A stretch of DNA of 64,000 nt from Massilia varians (GTDB taxonomy: Bacteria; Pseudomonadota; Gammaproteobacteria; Burkholderiales; Burkholderiaceae_D), in contig NZ_AP026966.1 in assembly GCF_027923905.1 (NCBI RefSeq), positions 1,799,001 to 1,863,000 of the forward strand, in the 5' to 3' direction. Each line of letters begins with the position of its first letter. The first letter of the stretch is position 1. Under the pieces are notes generated by a model. That model was given only the letters and a program-made list of their open reading frames with translations, did not search any database and was not told the origin of the DNA. Shown here in pieces: positions 19,508 to 28,710 of the stretch. Made by a program: the position numbers and the translations under genes.

Positions 19508-20455
19508 ATGTCGATACAATGGTTCCCGGGGCATATGAACGCGGCCAAGAAGGAAGCCGCCGAGCAGATGGAGAACACCGACCTGGTGATCGAAGTCCTC
19601 GACGCCCGCCTGCCCGAGGCGAGCTGCAACCCGCTGGTGGAGGAGCTGCGCAAGTTCCGCCAGCGTCCCTGCCTCAAGATTCTGAACAAGACCGACCTGG
19701 CCGACCCGGTGGCCACGGCGGCCTGGAAGGCCTTCTACGATGCGCAGGAAGGCGTGACCGCCTACCCGATGACGACCAAGCGGCCGAACGAGGTGGCGCG
19801 CATCCCCGACATCTGCCAGTCGCTGGCGCCGCACCGGGGCGTGCCGACCAAGCCGCTGCGCATCATGATCATGGGGATCCCGAACGTCGGCAAGTCGACC
19901 CTGATGAACGCCCTGCTCAAGAAGCGGGTGGCCAAGGTGGGCGACGAACCGGCCGTCACCAAGACCCAGCAGAAGCTCTACCTCGGCAAGCATATCGTGC
20001 TGGTCGACACCCCCGGCATGCTGTGGCCGAAGATCGCCATGGCGAGCGACGGCCTGATGCTGGCCGCGAGCCATGCGGTCGGCTCGAACGCGCTGATCGA
20101 GGAAGAAGTGGCGGAATACCTGGCCAACCTGCTGCTCGAGCGCTATCCGCAACTGCTCACGGCGAGGTACGGCTTCAAGACCGAGGGGCTGGACGGCATC
20201 GCCGTGATCGAGCACGTGGCCCAGCGCCGCGGTTTCCGCATGCGCGGCGGCGAGTTCGACTACGAAAAGGCGGCACACGTGCTGCTGCACGACTACCGCA
20301 CCGGGGCGCTGGGACGCATCAGCCTCGAGACGCCGGACAGCCGCGCCGCGGCGCTGGCGCGCCATGCCGCAGAAGTGGCGGAAAAGGCCCGCATCGCCGA
20401 GGAAAAAGCGGCGTTGAAGGCGGAAGAGGCGATGCGCGGCAAGCGCGGGACCTGA
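19508..20455 (+). CDS. rbgA: Ribosome biogenesis GTPase RbgA (YlqF)
   Basis: A circularly permuted GTPase of 315 residues that helps late assembly of the 50S subunit. Because of the permutation the G4 motif NKTDLADP comes first (about residue 62), followed by G1 in GIPNVGKSTLMNAL (about 123) and G3 DTPGML (about 168). The N-terminus, MSIQWFPGHMNAAKKE, is the family hallmark, in which WFPGHM is invariant. The C-terminal helical domain follows. GAAAGTAGAGC precedes the ATG. The gene appears to be alone, followed by a REP-like palindrome. Confidence 0.95.
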   Translation: MSIQWFPGHMNAAKKEAAEQMENTDLVIEVLDARLPEASCNPLVEELRKFRQRPCLKILNKTDLADPVATAAWKAFYDAQEGVTAYPMTTKRPNEVARIPDICQSLAPHRGVPTKPLRIMIMGIPNVGKSTLMNALLKKRVAKVGDEPAVTKTQQKLYLGKHIVLVDTPGMLWPKIAMASDGLMLAASHAVGSNALIEEEVAEYLANLLLERYPQLLTARYGFKTEGLDGIAVIEHVAQRRGFRMRGGEFDYEKAAHVLLHDYRTGALGRISLETPDSRAAALARHAAEVAEKARIAEEKAALKAEEAMRGKRGT

Positions 20456-20462
20456 GGACTTT

Positions 20463-20499
20463 CGTAGGGTGTGCGGCTCTGCCGCACACGCGTTCAACG
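20463..20499. repeat. REP-like palindrome, locus B
   Basis: A single element: GTAGGGTGTGCGGC, then TCT, then GCCGCACACGCGTTCAA. Relative to the other loci the stem has changed on both sides (GTGCGGC with GCCGCAC), so base pairing is kept. It lies nine bases after rbgA. Confidence 0.75.
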
Positions 20500-20520
20500 C
20501 AACGATGCGTTGCAGGGACG

Positions 20521-21444
20521 CTAGCGTGGGCCGGCTCCCCTGGCCAGCTCCATCAACCCGAACAGGCGCGCGCAGCGCATCCAGGCCAGCGCCAGCACCG
20601 CCAGCTGGGCCAGCAGCAGCCCGCCGAGGAAGCTGCCAGCGCCCAGCGCCGGGACGTTCAGGCGCGCCACCGCCAGCGCGCCGGCGAGCAGCAGCCCAAG
20701 CACCGTGATCACGGCATACAGGCCGAGGACGGCAAACGGGCGGCGCACGATCAGGCCCAGCCCGTCGCACCAGGCCAGCACCGCCGAGCTGCGGCGGCGG
20801 TCCAGCGCCAGCACCGCGCGGCCGGCGTCGAGCGTCGCATGGGCCAGCAGCACGAGCAGGGCGACGATCAGCGAGGCCGCCAGGGCCGCATTGCTTGCGG
20901 TCGACTCGAGCACGGCGCCGGGCTGCTCGGCGACCGAAGCCGCCATGCCACCCAGGAAAACCGCCGCGCCGAGCGGCACGATGGCCCACAGCAGCATGCG
21001 CAGCAGGCGCCCGTACTCGCGCACGCCGCCGGCGGCCAGCGCCGCGAAGGCGAGCGGCGCCGGCGCGCGCGCGGCGCTGATGGCCGCGCCGGTCAGGAAG
21101 GGCGACAGCAGCAGCGTCATCACGAGGGCCACGATGCCGCCCGCACTCACGGCCGAGGCGTGCTGGCTGTGCAGGGCCACCAGGTCCGCAATGGCTACCC
21201 CGTCGAGGCGCTGGGCCAGGGCCGTGGCGTGCACCGAGCGGTCGAAGGCGGCGCCCAGCATGGTCCAGAGGGGCAGGGCGGCAACCAGCGTGGGCAGCAG
21301 CAGGGCCAGCAGCCAGAGCAGCAGGAGGCGCCATTGCAGGGCCGGACGCAGGGCGGCGCCCACTGCACGCAAGCCGGCATGGCCGCGTGACGTGGAAGTG
21401 TGCGGCGCCTGCGCGGGCGCCAGGGAAGCGGTCGTGGTCGTCAT
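20521..21444 (-). CDS. Multi-spanning membrane protein of unknown function
   Basis: A 307-residue, very hydrophobic protein with about six transmembrane helices: LLLLWLLALLLPTLVAALPL, GIVALVMTLLLSPFLTGA, LLWAIVPLGAAVFLGGMA, AALAASLIVALLVLLAHATL, FAVLGLYAVITVLGLLLAGA and the stretch around LGGLLLAQLAVLALA. No catalytic motif is seen. Its ATG at 21444 overlaps the stop of the upstream M1 peptidase (ATGA), so the two are co-translated and may work together. The longer frame to 21636 lies inside the peptidase gene and is not real coding. Confidence 0.75.
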   Translation of the reverse strand: MTTTTASLAPAQAPHTSTSRGHAGLRAVGAALRPALQWRLLLLWLLALLLPTLVAALPLWTMLGAAFDRSVHATALAQRLDGVAIADLVALHSQHASAVSAGGIVALVMTLLLSPFLTGAAISAARAPAPLAFAALAAGGVREYGRLLRMLLWAIVPLGAAVFLGGMAASVAEQPGAVLESTASNAALAASLIVALLVLLAHATLDAGRAVLALDRRRSSAVLAWCDGLGLIVRRPFAVLGLYAVITVLGLLLAGALAVARLNVPALGAGSFLGGLLLAQLAVLALAWMRCARLFGLMELARGAGPR

Positions 21445-23654
21445 ACGGTGGCGATGAAGGACAGGATGAGTTGGAAGAAGGCTGCAGCGTCGCTGGTCCA
21501 GCGGGTCGATGCGCTGCGCTTGGGGTCGATTGTGCGGCTGTCGTCGAGCTTGTTGACGTCGAGGTAGTGGCTGCGGCGCGGGTCGAGCTCGGCCGAGATG
21601 GCGCGCGCCGGCCTGACCCAGGTGAATGTGCGCCATTTCTCGTCCGGCGAGGCGGCGTTCCAGGCCACGGTCTCGCTGCTGCCGTCGGCGAAGCGCACCA
21701 CCAGGGTCTGCGGCACGCTGGCGCCGTCGCGGCGCACGGTCACCCGGGTACGCCAGGGGAAGGGGCCGCCCTGCCTGGCCTTGGGATTGGCCTTGGTCCA
21801 GTCGGCGCGCAGCCTGGCGATGCGCTCGTCCACCGCCGCCTGGCTCTCTTCGACGCGCTTGCCGTCCACCACGCGGGTGCCGGCCAGCGGCAGCTCTTCT
21901 TCGCTCGACAGCCTGGCCAGCTTGTCGTCGACGCGCGCGGCCGCATAGACCTGCTGCGCAAAGACCTCTTCGACTGCGGCGCGCTCGCCGCTGCCGTCCG
22001 CCAGCGCCTCGCGCAGGTCGGCAATGCTGGGGTGGCGGAACTTCCAGCGCCGGTAGTATTCCTTGAAGCCGCGCTCCATGGCCTCGCTGCCGATGCGCTG
22101 CTCCAGGTCGCGCATCACGGTGGCGCTGCGGGTGTAGACCGGATCGATGCCCTGCAGGCGTTGCCAGGCGTTCTGGCCGGGCGCATCCAGCGGCCGCTCA
22201 CGCGGGGCGAACAGGCGCATGGCGTCGAAGCCCTCGAATCCCGGATCGAAGCCGATCCGCTTCAGGAAGCCGGGGGCGGGATGGACCTTCTGTCCGCGGT
22301 CGCGCATCGCGCGGTTTTCCCAGTAGGCGGTCAGGCCTTCGTCGAGCATCGGCTCCTCGAACTCGTTGCTGGCCAGGATGCCCTGGAAGAAGTTGTGGCC
22401 GAGTTCGTGAATCGTCACGGCGTCCAGTTCATATTCCTGCAGCGACTTGGGCGGAACCGCCGCATAGCCGGACGCGGTGATGAAGGTCGGGTACTCCATG
22501 CCGCCGGCTTCCTGCGCGTTGTAGGGCGGGATCACGACGGTCAGCGTGCGGTAGGGGTAGGGGCCGAGCTTGCGCGAGAAATAGGCCAGCGAATCCTTGG
22601 CCGCCTTCATGACCGGCCTGGCGCTGGCCTCGTATTCCTGCGGGTACAGCACCTGCACCGTCACGATCGGGCTGCCGGGACCGGTCCAGGTCTCCACCAG
22701 CGGGCGGCCGCTGCGCTTGTCCGCAGTCCAGGCGAAGTCGTGCACGTCGTGCTGCACGTAGCGGTGCGTCAGCAAGCCGTTCTTCTCCACGGGCGCACCC
22801 TGCAGCGCGCCGGTCGCGCCCACCGTATAGCCCTTCGGCACGGTCAGGCTCACGTCGTAGCTGCCGAAATCGGCGTAGAACTCGGACTCCATGTGGAATT
22901 CGTGCGCATTCCAGCGTGGCGCGGTGGCGCCGCGCTCGCCCGGCAGTTCGAGCACCGCGATCTTCGGGAACCACTGGGCCACCAGGTGGAAGCTGCCGTA
23001 GTAGCCGGTGCGCGCGATCACGCGCGGCAGCTGGGTGGTGAAGGCCATGTCGAGCGTGGTCGAGGCGCCGGGGGCGACCGCCTCGGGCAGGTCGAGGCGC
23101 GCCACCGTGTGGTCGGTGGGCGGTCCCCCGTCCGGCTGGACGAAGCGCCATGGCACGGTGGCGCCGCCCTGGCTCACGCTGCGCAGCGCGATGTGGCCCC
23201 ATTCGCCGTCGCCGATCTCGGCGCCGCTGCGGAAACGTTCGCCGCGCTGGCGCTGCTCGGTGAAAAAGCTGCTGCCTTCGCCTTCGAAGGCGTTCATGTA
23301 GAGGTGTATGTAGATGCTGCGTACCGGGACCGCGCTGCGGTTGCGCCAGGTGAGCTGCTGCTGGCCGGCGATCACGTGCTTGTCCGGGTCGAGCGTGGCG
23401 CTGATGCGGTAGCTGGCCACGCGCTCGGACAGGGTCGCGTGGTCGCCGCTGCGGATGCCACCCCAGGCATTCGGGCTGCTCGGCGCCGTAACGGCAGCGG
23501 CGTTCGGCGCGGCCAGCGCGATGCCGTCGAGCGAAGGCGTGGCCGCGGGCGGGGGCGCGTCGGCCTGGGCTAGCCAGGCGCCGGCGCCGCCGAAGGCCAG
23601 CAGTGCGGCGCATGCCAGCGCGCGCAGGCCTTGTCGCTTTCTTTTGATCTGCAT
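21441..23654 (-). CDS. Secreted M1-family metallopeptidase (gluzincin)
   Basis: A 737-residue exported zinc peptidase of the aminopeptidase N clan. It has an N-terminal signal or anchor (MQIKRKRQGLRALACAALLA), a long beta-rich N-terminal domain (about 60-300), and the catalytic HEXXH in VTIHELGHNFFQG with the third ligand glutamate in PMLDEGLTAYWENR 18 residues on. The exopeptidase motif appears in the form GGMEYPTF. The C-terminal part resembles the M1 proteins encoded next to ABC permeases. It overlaps a downstream membrane-protein gene by four bases, so the substrate may be membrane-linked. Confidence 0.88.
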   Translation of the reverse strand: MQIKRKRQGLRALACAALLAFGGAGAWLAQADAPPPAATPSLDGIALAAPNAAAVTAPSSPNAWGGIRSGDHATLSERVASYRISATLDPDKHVIAGQQQLTWRNRSAVPVRSIYIHLYMNAFEGEGSSFFTEQRQRGERFRSGAEIGDGEWGHIALRSVSQGGATVPWRFVQPDGGPPTDHTVARLDLPEAVAPGASTTLDMAFTTQLPRVIARTGYYGSFHLVAQWFPKIAVLELPGERGATAPRWNAHEFHMESEFYADFGSYDVSLTVPKGYTVGATGALQGAPVEKNGLLTHRYVQHDVHDFAWTADKRSGRPLVETWTGPGSPIVTVQVLYPQEYEASARPVMKAAKDSLAYFSRKLGPYPYRTLTVVIPPYNAQEAGGMEYPTFITASGYAAVPPKSLQEYELDAVTIHELGHNFFQGILASNEFEEPMLDEGLTAYWENRAMRDRGQKVHPAPGFLKRIGFDPGFEGFDAMRLFAPRERPLDAPGQNAWQRLQGIDPVYTRSATVMRDLEQRIGSEAMERGFKEYYRRWKFRHPSIADLREALADGSGERAAVEEVFAQQVYAAARVDDKLARLSSEEELPLAGTRVVDGKRVEESQAAVDERIARLRADWTKANPKARQGGPFPWRTRVTVRRDGASVPQTLVVRFADGSSETVAWNAASPDEKWRTFTWVRPARAISAELDPRRSHYLDVNKLDDSRTIDPKRSASTRWTSDAAAFFQLILSFIATV

Positions 23655-23781
23655 GCAGGACTCCCTGTTGTCGATGTTGTATTTATATGAGCGCGACTAT
23701 ATCCAGAACATCGGCGAATTGCCATGCGCAGGGAATGGAAGCACAAAATACGACAACGAAATGCAGGAAAGCTTGTCAGGT

Positions 23782-23787
23782 TATAAT
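23782..23787 (+). promoter_or_regulatory. -10-like element before the cobalamin riboswitch
   Basis: A perfect TATAAT lies about ten bases before the first conserved riboswitch bases. No good -35 hexamer stands at the usual distance. It is the likely -10 box of the btuB transcript. Confidence 0.5.
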
Positions 23788-23796
23788 CTCGCCGTT

Positions 23797-24012
23797 CTGG
23801 TGCCCGCGCATGCGCTCCGCATGTGCAGTTAAACGGGAAACACGAGGCAAAGGCGCTGCGCGCCCGCGCCGAGATGTGCTGCCCCCGCAACGGTCAACAA
23901 GCACGGCTTCGCATACGCGAAGCTGTAGGCTGCCTCGATAACCACTGTGCCCGGCGGCATAGGAAGGTGGGGCGGTCCGTCTTGCAAGCCCGGATACCGG
24001 CCAGACAGGTGG
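23797..24012 (+). promoter_or_regulatory. Cobalamin riboswitch
   Basis: The conserved elements occur in order: GGTGCCCGC at the 5' side, GTTAAACGGGAA, GCTGCCCCCGCAACGGT (the B12 box region), a variable hairpin GCTTCGCATACGCGAAGC, CCACTGTGCCCGGCGGCA, GGAAGG, and finally AGCCCGGATACCGGCC. This is the adenosylcobalamin-riboswitch consensus. It lies about 90 bases before btuB, followed by a further possible hairpin near the start codon. By family knowledge, bound cobalamin turns off expression of the gene downstream, here the B12 receptor. Confidence 0.93.
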
Positions 24013-24104
24013 AAGCGAGCGCATGCGAGCAGCATGGCGGCGCCTTCCGTTGAACTCCGGCGTGCGGGGACGCAGGTCGGTGCCATTACCGAGAACATCC
24101 GAAC

Positions 24105-26090
24105 ATGAAATCTGCTGTCGTACCACGCAGCGCGCCGGTCGTGAAGCCGCTCGCGCTGGCTTGCGCCCTGTCGCTGTCCATCCTTGCCGCCGACGCCCTT
24201 GCCCAGGACACCCTGCCGTCGATCGTCATCACCGGCGCGCGCTTCCCGGCGCAGGCCGCCAGTGCGCCGATCGGCGCGACCGTGATCACCCGTGAGGACA
24301 TCCGCCGCTCCGGCGCCGCCGACGTCAATGCGGCGATCCGCAAGGTCGGCGGCGTCTACGGACGCCAGAGCCTGGACGCGTCGCCCGACTTCGCGCTCGA
24401 CCTGCGCGGCTTCGGCGCGAACAGCGCCCAGAACCTGGTGATCCTGGTCGACGGCGTGCGCCTGAACGAGAACGAGCTGACCAATGCGGTGCTGTCGAGC
24501 ATCCCGGTCGACACCGTCGAGCGCATCGAGATCCAGCGCGGCGCCAGCAGCGTGCTGTACGGCGAAGGCGCGACCGGCGGCGTGATCAACATCATCACGC
24601 GCCGGGCCGCTGGGAACGGCACCCGCGGCTCGGTCTTCGCCGAGGCGGGGCGCTTCGACGCCCACGACCTGCGCGCCTCGCTGACTCACGGCGCCGGTCC
24701 GCTGTCGTTCGACCTGGCGCTGGCCGACCGCGGCACCGACAACTACCGCGCCAACAGCGAGTTCAAGCAGAAGACCGCTAGCGGCGGCGTCCAGTATGCC
24801 TACGGCGCCGGCCGCGCCGGCCTGCGCTTCGAACGCTCGCGCCAGGACGCGCGCTTCCCGGGTTCGCTCACCGAGGCCCAGTTCCTGGCCGATCCGCGCC
24901 AGGCCTCCACGCCGGACGACTCCGGCACCCTCGACACCGACCGCATCAGTGCCTTTGTCGAGCACCGCGTGGGCGGCTTCGAACTGGCCGCCGAACTGGC
25001 GCACCGCGAACGCGAAGTCGCCGCCAGTTACTTCTACACCGGCGGCGTCACCCGTGTCGCCTACGACGCCAGCCAGACCCAGTTCTCGCCGCGCCTGCGC
25101 CACACGGCCGCCCTGGGCGACAAGCGCAACGAACTGGTGGTCGGGATCGACCTGGCGCGCTGGGAACGTCAGACCGCGTCCAACTTCTCGCAGGGCGACG
25201 CCGAGCAGGACTCGCGCGCCATCTACCTGCGCAACGAGCTGCTGTGGAACGCGTCGCAGGGTGTGCTGCAAAACGCGCGCCTGGCGATCGGTGGCCGCCA
25301 CGAAAGCTTCACCAAGGATTATTCCGACCCGCTGGCCTTCCCGCCGGTGGTGAACGAGCACCGCAGGCAGTCGGTCAATGCCTGGTCGCTGGAAGGCAGC
25401 GTCGATCCGATGCCGCAGGTGACCGTGTTCGCCAAGCTGGGCCGCAGCTACCGCATCGCCAACGTCGACGAGAACAGCCTGCGCGCGGGCCTCGAGGTGC
25501 TGGCGCCGCAGACCTCGCGCGACCTGGAGCTGGGCGTGAGTGCCGGCGGCGCCGACCGCCAGCTGACCGCGCGCCTGTTTCGCCACCGCCTGAAGGACGA
25601 GATCTTCTACGACCCGACCATTGGCTGGGGCGCCAACACCAACCTCGACCCGACCCGCCGCCAGGGCTTCGAGCTCGAGGGCCAGCAAGCCCTGACCCCG
25701 GACCTGCGCCTCTCCGCCAAGTGGCAGCGCGTGGACGCCGAGTTCACCGGCGGCCCGAATGCCGGCCGCGAGATGGTGCTGGTGCCGAAGAACGTCGTCA
25801 CCGTGCGCGCCGCCTGGACTCCGGCGAGCGCCCACAGCGCCGACATCGGCGCCCAGTGGGTGGACAGCCAGCGCTACGGCAGCGACTTCAGCAACAGCTG
25901 CGGCGCCCGCATCCCCTCGTACACGACCGTCGACGCACGCTACGCCTACCGCGTGAGCGGCTGGGAAGCGGCCGTCAGCGCGCTCAACCTGACCGACCGC
26001 CAGTACTACAGCAATGCCTTCGGCTGCCGCTCGGGCATCTACCCGAGCGATGGCCGCCAGCTGAAGCTGTCGCTGCGCTACGACTTCTGA
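24105..26090 (+). CDS. btuB: TonB-dependent vitamin B12 receptor BtuB
   Basis: An outer-membrane receptor of 661 residues for cobalamin. It starts with a signal peptide (to about residue 35, ALAQD), followed by the TonB-box region LPSIVITGAR. The plug domain carries LRGFGANSAQNLVILVDGVR and IEIQRGASSVLYGEGATGGV, and the 22-strand barrel ends in the aromatic LSLRYDF, needed for insertion. Length and sequence fit BtuB (614 in E. coli). The cobalamin riboswitch upstream supports the substrate. The stop codon overlaps the btuF start by one base. Confidence 0.95.
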   Translation: MKSAVVPRSAPVVKPLALACALSLSILAADALAQDTLPSIVITGARFPAQAASAPIGATVITREDIRRSGAADVNAAIRKVGGVYGRQSLDASPDFALDLRGFGANSAQNLVILVDGVRLNENELTNAVLSSIPVDTVERIEIQRGASSVLYGEGATGGVINIITRRAAGNGTRGSVFAEAGRFDAHDLRASLTHGAGPLSFDLALADRGTDNYRANSEFKQKTASGGVQYAYGAGRAGLRFERSRQDARFPGSLTEAQFLADPRQASTPDDSGTLDTDRISAFVEHRVGGFELAAELAHREREVAASYFYTGGVTRVAYDASQTQFSPRLRHTAALGDKRNELVVGIDLARWERQTASNFSQGDAEQDSRAIYLRNELLWNASQGVLQNARLAIGGRHESFTKDYSDPLAFPPVVNEHRRQSVNAWSLEGSVDPMPQVTVFAKLGRSYRIANVDENSLRAGLEVLAPQTSRDLELGVSAGGADRQLTARLFRHRLKDEIFYDPTIGWGANTNLDPTRRQGFELEGQQALTPDLRLSAKWQRVDAEFTGGPNAGREMVLVPKNVVTVRAAWTPASAHSADIGAQWVDSQRYGSDFSNSCGARIPSYTTVDARYAYRVSGWEAAVSALNLTDRQYYSNAFGCRSGIYPSDGRQLKLSLRYDF

Positions 26091-26977
26091 TGCGCGCGCC
26101 CCGACTCGTGTTCGCCGCGCTGCTGTTGGGAGCGGCGGCCGGCGCCCAGGCCGCGGTGAGCGTGGTCGACGATGCCGGCCGCCGCGTCACCGTGGAGCAG
26201 CCGGCCCGGCGCGTGATCTCGATGGCGCCGCATGCCACCGAACTGCTGTTCGCGGCCGGCGGCGGCGCGCGCGTGGTCGGGGCGATGAACTACAGCGACT
26301 ATCCGGAAGCGGCCAGGAAGATTCCGCTGGTGGGCAGCAACAGCGTGATCGACATGGAGCGGGTGCTGGCCCTGCGGCCCGACCTGATCGTGGTCTGGCA
26401 CAGCGGGAACACGGCGCGCCAGATCGCCCAGCTCGAATCGCTGGGCGTGCCGGTGTTCCACAGCGAGCCGCGCACGCTGGGACAGGTCGCCGACAACGTC
26501 GAGCGCCTGGGCCGGCTGCTGGGCACCGGGGCGGCCGCCGACGCCGCCGCCGGGGCCCTGCGCATCCGGCTCAAGGGGCTGGAAGCACGCTATGCCCGGC
26601 GTTCGCCGGTCACGGTGTTCTACCAGATCTGGGACCAGCCGCTGTACACCCTCAACGATGCCCAGATCGCCAGCGACGCGATCCGGGTCTGCGGCGGGCG
26701 CAACGTGTTCGGCGCCTTGAAGGCGGTGGCGCCGGAAGTCGGCATCGAAGCGGTGCTGCAGGCCGATCCGGAGGCGATCATGGCGGGCAAGCGTTACGAT
26801 CCTGCCAACCCGGGCCTGAAGCTGTGGGAACCGTACAAGAGCATGACGGCGGTCAAGCGGGGCAACCTGCTGACGGTGGACGGCGAACTGCTGACCCGGC
26901 CCGGGCCCAGGGCGATCGATGGCGCGGCCCGGCTGTGCGAGGCCCTGGAGGGCGTGCGCCAGCGCCGGCCACGATAG
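26090..26977 (+). CDS. btuF: Periplasmic cobalamin-binding protein BtuF
   Basis: A 295-residue exported binding protein of the BtuF/FhuD class (two lobes joined by one helix) that delivers vitamin B12 to an inner-membrane ABC permease. A signal peptide (about residues 1-20) precedes the family opening RRVISMAPHATELLFAAGGGARVVG and the typical LRPDLIVVWHSG. The ATG shares its A with the btuB stop codon (TGATG). The permease and ATPase genes (btuC, btuD) are not in this window. Confidence 0.9.
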   Translation: MRAPRLVFAALLLGAAAGAQAAVSVVDDAGRRVTVEQPARRVISMAPHATELLFAAGGGARVVGAMNYSDYPEAARKIPLVGSNSVIDMERVLALRPDLIVVWHSGNTARQIAQLESLGVPVFHSEPRTLGQVADNVERLGRLLGTGAAADAAAGALRIRLKGLEARYARRSPVTVFYQIWDQPLYTLNDAQIASDAIRVCGGRNVFGALKAVAPEVGIEAVLQADPEAIMAGKRYDPANPGLKLWEPYKSMTAVKRGNLLTVDGELLTRPGPRAIDGAARLCEALEGVRQRRPR

Positions 26978-27102
26978 CAATGCCCCCGTATCGCCCGCGT
27001 TAATTCGGTAAGCAAATGCAAAATTCAGCCCTTCCTCAGAATGACGGGCCGAAAAAGTGGTAATCTCCCGGCGTTTGCTCAATCTATTGTGGAAGGAAAC
27101 CT

Positions 27103-27765
27103 ATGCGTTCTCTGCGTTTTGCCCTCATCGCCGCCACCATGGTCGCCAGCACCGCGATCGCGTCGCCAGCCGATCCGAAGAACGGTGTCGACTACCAGAC
27201 CCTGGCCGCGCCGCAGCCGGTGCAGGCGACGGGCAAGAAGGTCGAGGTCCTCGAGTTCTTCGCGTACCACTGCCCGGCCTGCAATATGCTGGAGCCGACC
27301 CTCAAGCAGTGGGTCAAGAAGCAGGGCGACAACATCGTCATGCGCCGTGTGCCGCTGCCTTTCCAGGGCCCGGCCGACCCGGAAGCACGCCTGTTCCTGA
27401 CCCTCGAAGCGATGGGCAAGCTCGACCAGTACCATGATCGCGTGTTCCAGGCCGTGCACGTGCAGCGCCAGCGCCTGATGAAGGATGACCAGATCATCGA
27501 GTGGGCGGTCAAGAACGGTCTCGACAAGGCCAAGTTCATGGAAACCTGGAACTCCTTCGGCGTGACCACCAAGCTGCGCCGCCTGCAGCAGACCGCCAGC
27601 GCCTACAAGGTGAGCGGCACCCCGACCATCATCATCGACGGCAAGTACGTGGTGTCGCCGGGCCAGATCCAGGAATCGAACAAGATCCAGGACGTCAACC
27701 AGCTGATGCAGGCGACCTCCCAGGTCCTGGACAAGCTCGTCGAGCGGGCAGCCAAGACCAAATGA
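27103..27765 (+). CDS. dsbA: Thiol:disulfide interchange protein DsbA
   Basis: A periplasmic oxidase that puts disulfide bonds into exported proteins. The 220-residue precursor has a signal peptide (to about residue 21), a thioredoxin fold with the active site C57-P-A-C60 in FFAYHCPACNMLEP, an inserted helical domain, and the cis-proline loop VSGTPTIIIDG. The CPAC dipeptide differs from the CPHC of E. coli DsbA but is usual in betaproteobacteria. GGAAGGAA precedes the ATG. The stop overlaps the next gene (ATGA). The cysteine-containing secreted proteins at 16-18 kb are possible substrates. Confidence 0.93.
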   Translation: MRSLRFALIAATMVASTAIASPADPKNGVDYQTLAAPQPVQATGKKVEVLEFFAYHCPACNMLEPTLKQWVKKQGDNIVMRRVPLPFQGPADPEARLFLTLEAMGKLDQYHDRVFQAVHVQRQRLMKDDQIIEWAVKNGLDKAKFMETWNSFGVTTKLRRLQQTASAYKVSGTPTIIIDGKYVVSPGQIQESNKIQDVNQLMQATSQVLDKLVERAAKTK

Positions 27766-28121
27766 GTAAAGACGTCGAACGCGAAGTCCTCAAGATGTAC
27801 GATGGGTCCCGGCCCAACGAGGACGACCTGTTTGAGACCAGCTATGTGAACCACATTGCGTGGTCGGTGGCGGTGCTCTGCACGGGCATCGCCATCTGGC
27901 TCGCCATTGCCCTCGTCAATGCCGAGAACCAGCGCTACGCCCTGATGAGCAACAAATGCCCCGATCCACTCTTCAAGGGCGGCATCGACAAGGCCTGTCT
28001 CGTGACCGTGCGTTCGCGCGACCACTGGTGGGAACACCTGTGGTACGGGATGACGCACGTGAGCGGCCAGTACGACGAGCACGTCTCGCGTTATCCCTCC
28101 CGGCGCGCGCCCGAACGCTGA
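27762..28121 (+). CDS. Small single-pass membrane protein after dsbA, unknown function
   Basis: A 119-residue protein whose ATG overlaps the dsbA stop by four bases. An acidic N-terminus (about 1-27) is followed by one transmembrane helix (HIAWSVAVLCTGIAIWLAIALV) and a 65-residue external part with two cysteines (NKCPDPLF and DKACLVTV) that may form a disulfide. I recognise no family. Coupling to dsbA suggests a function in the envelope. Confidence 0.75.
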   Translation: MSKDVEREVLKMYDGSRPNEDDLFETSYVNHIAWSVAVLCTGIAIWLAIALVNAENQRYALMSNKCPDPLFKGGIDKACLVTVRSRDHWWEHLWYGMTHVSGQYDEHVSRYPSRRAPER

Positions 28122-28138
28122 ACCCTAGGGGTTCAGCG
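28116..28138. terminator. Bidirectional hairpin between convergent genes
   Basis: A perfect ten-base-pair stem, CGCTGAACCC / GGGTTCAGCG with a three-base loop, spans the stops of the two convergent genes. On the plus strand CCTTTCGTTCTT follows; the T-tracts are modest on either side. Confidence 0.55.
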
Positions 28139-28709
28139 CCTTTCGTTCTTCCAGCGACAGCACTTGCGGCGGCGTCACCGGCTCGCTCGTGCCCGGCCGG
28201 AAGAAGGGATTCTCCCGGTAGCTGCCGCCCAGGCGCGCCTTCATGAGCATCGTTCCGATCCTGCACACGGCCCAGGCCGTGCCCAGTACGCTCGACTTCA
28301 CGGGCCCCTTGGCCGACCCTGTCTCGACCCGGCAGCGCAGCGGGCCAAGCTGGCGCGCGAGCTCCGCATCGGACGCATCCAGGCAGGTCCGCACCAGTCC
28401 CAGGTAGGAGGTGCGCGGATCGCGCGGCGTGTTGCCGACCGGGGTGCGGCAGCAGTTCGCATACCAGCGGTATAGCCCTTGGGGGCTGAGCGACATGCAG
28501 GCCAGGTGCTCGAGGCCCGCGTCGAAGCGCACGGCGGCGGGCAGGGTGGCGGCCACCTCGGTGCCACCGAGCGGGTCGAGCACGCTCGTCCCCAGGAAGC
28601 GGCCATAGGCCTGGCAATCCTTGCAATAGCAGACGGCACGCGCGGCCACGCGCCTGGCGTCGACCTGGCCGCGCAGCTTGCCGCAGCGGCAGCGTAGAGC
28701 GATCGTCAT
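28125..28709 (-). CDS. DUF6151/GFA-like zinc protein
   Basis: A 194-residue protein with the zinc-binding cysteine pattern of the GFA (glutathione-dependent formaldehyde-activating enzyme / CENP-V) fold: LRCRCGKLRG at the N-terminus, AVCYCKDCQAYGRFLG after about 20 residues, and ANCCRTPVGN further on. GFA relatives bind zinc and sometimes glutathione; this longer form with a separate tail is usually annotated as DUF6151 and has no proven reaction. It converges with the gene after dsbA and lies just downstream of a sensor kinase gene on the same strand. Confidence 0.75.
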   Translation of the reverse strand: MTIALRCRCGKLRGQVDARRVAARAVCYCKDCQAYGRFLGTSVLDPLGGTEVAATLPAAVRFDAGLEHLACMSLSPQGLYRWYANCCRTPVGNTPRDPRTSYLGLVRTCLDASDAELARQLGPLRCRVETGSAKGPVKSSVLGTAWAVCRIGTMLMKARLGGSYRENPFFRPGTSEPVTPPQVLSLEERKALNP

Positions 28710-28710
28710 C

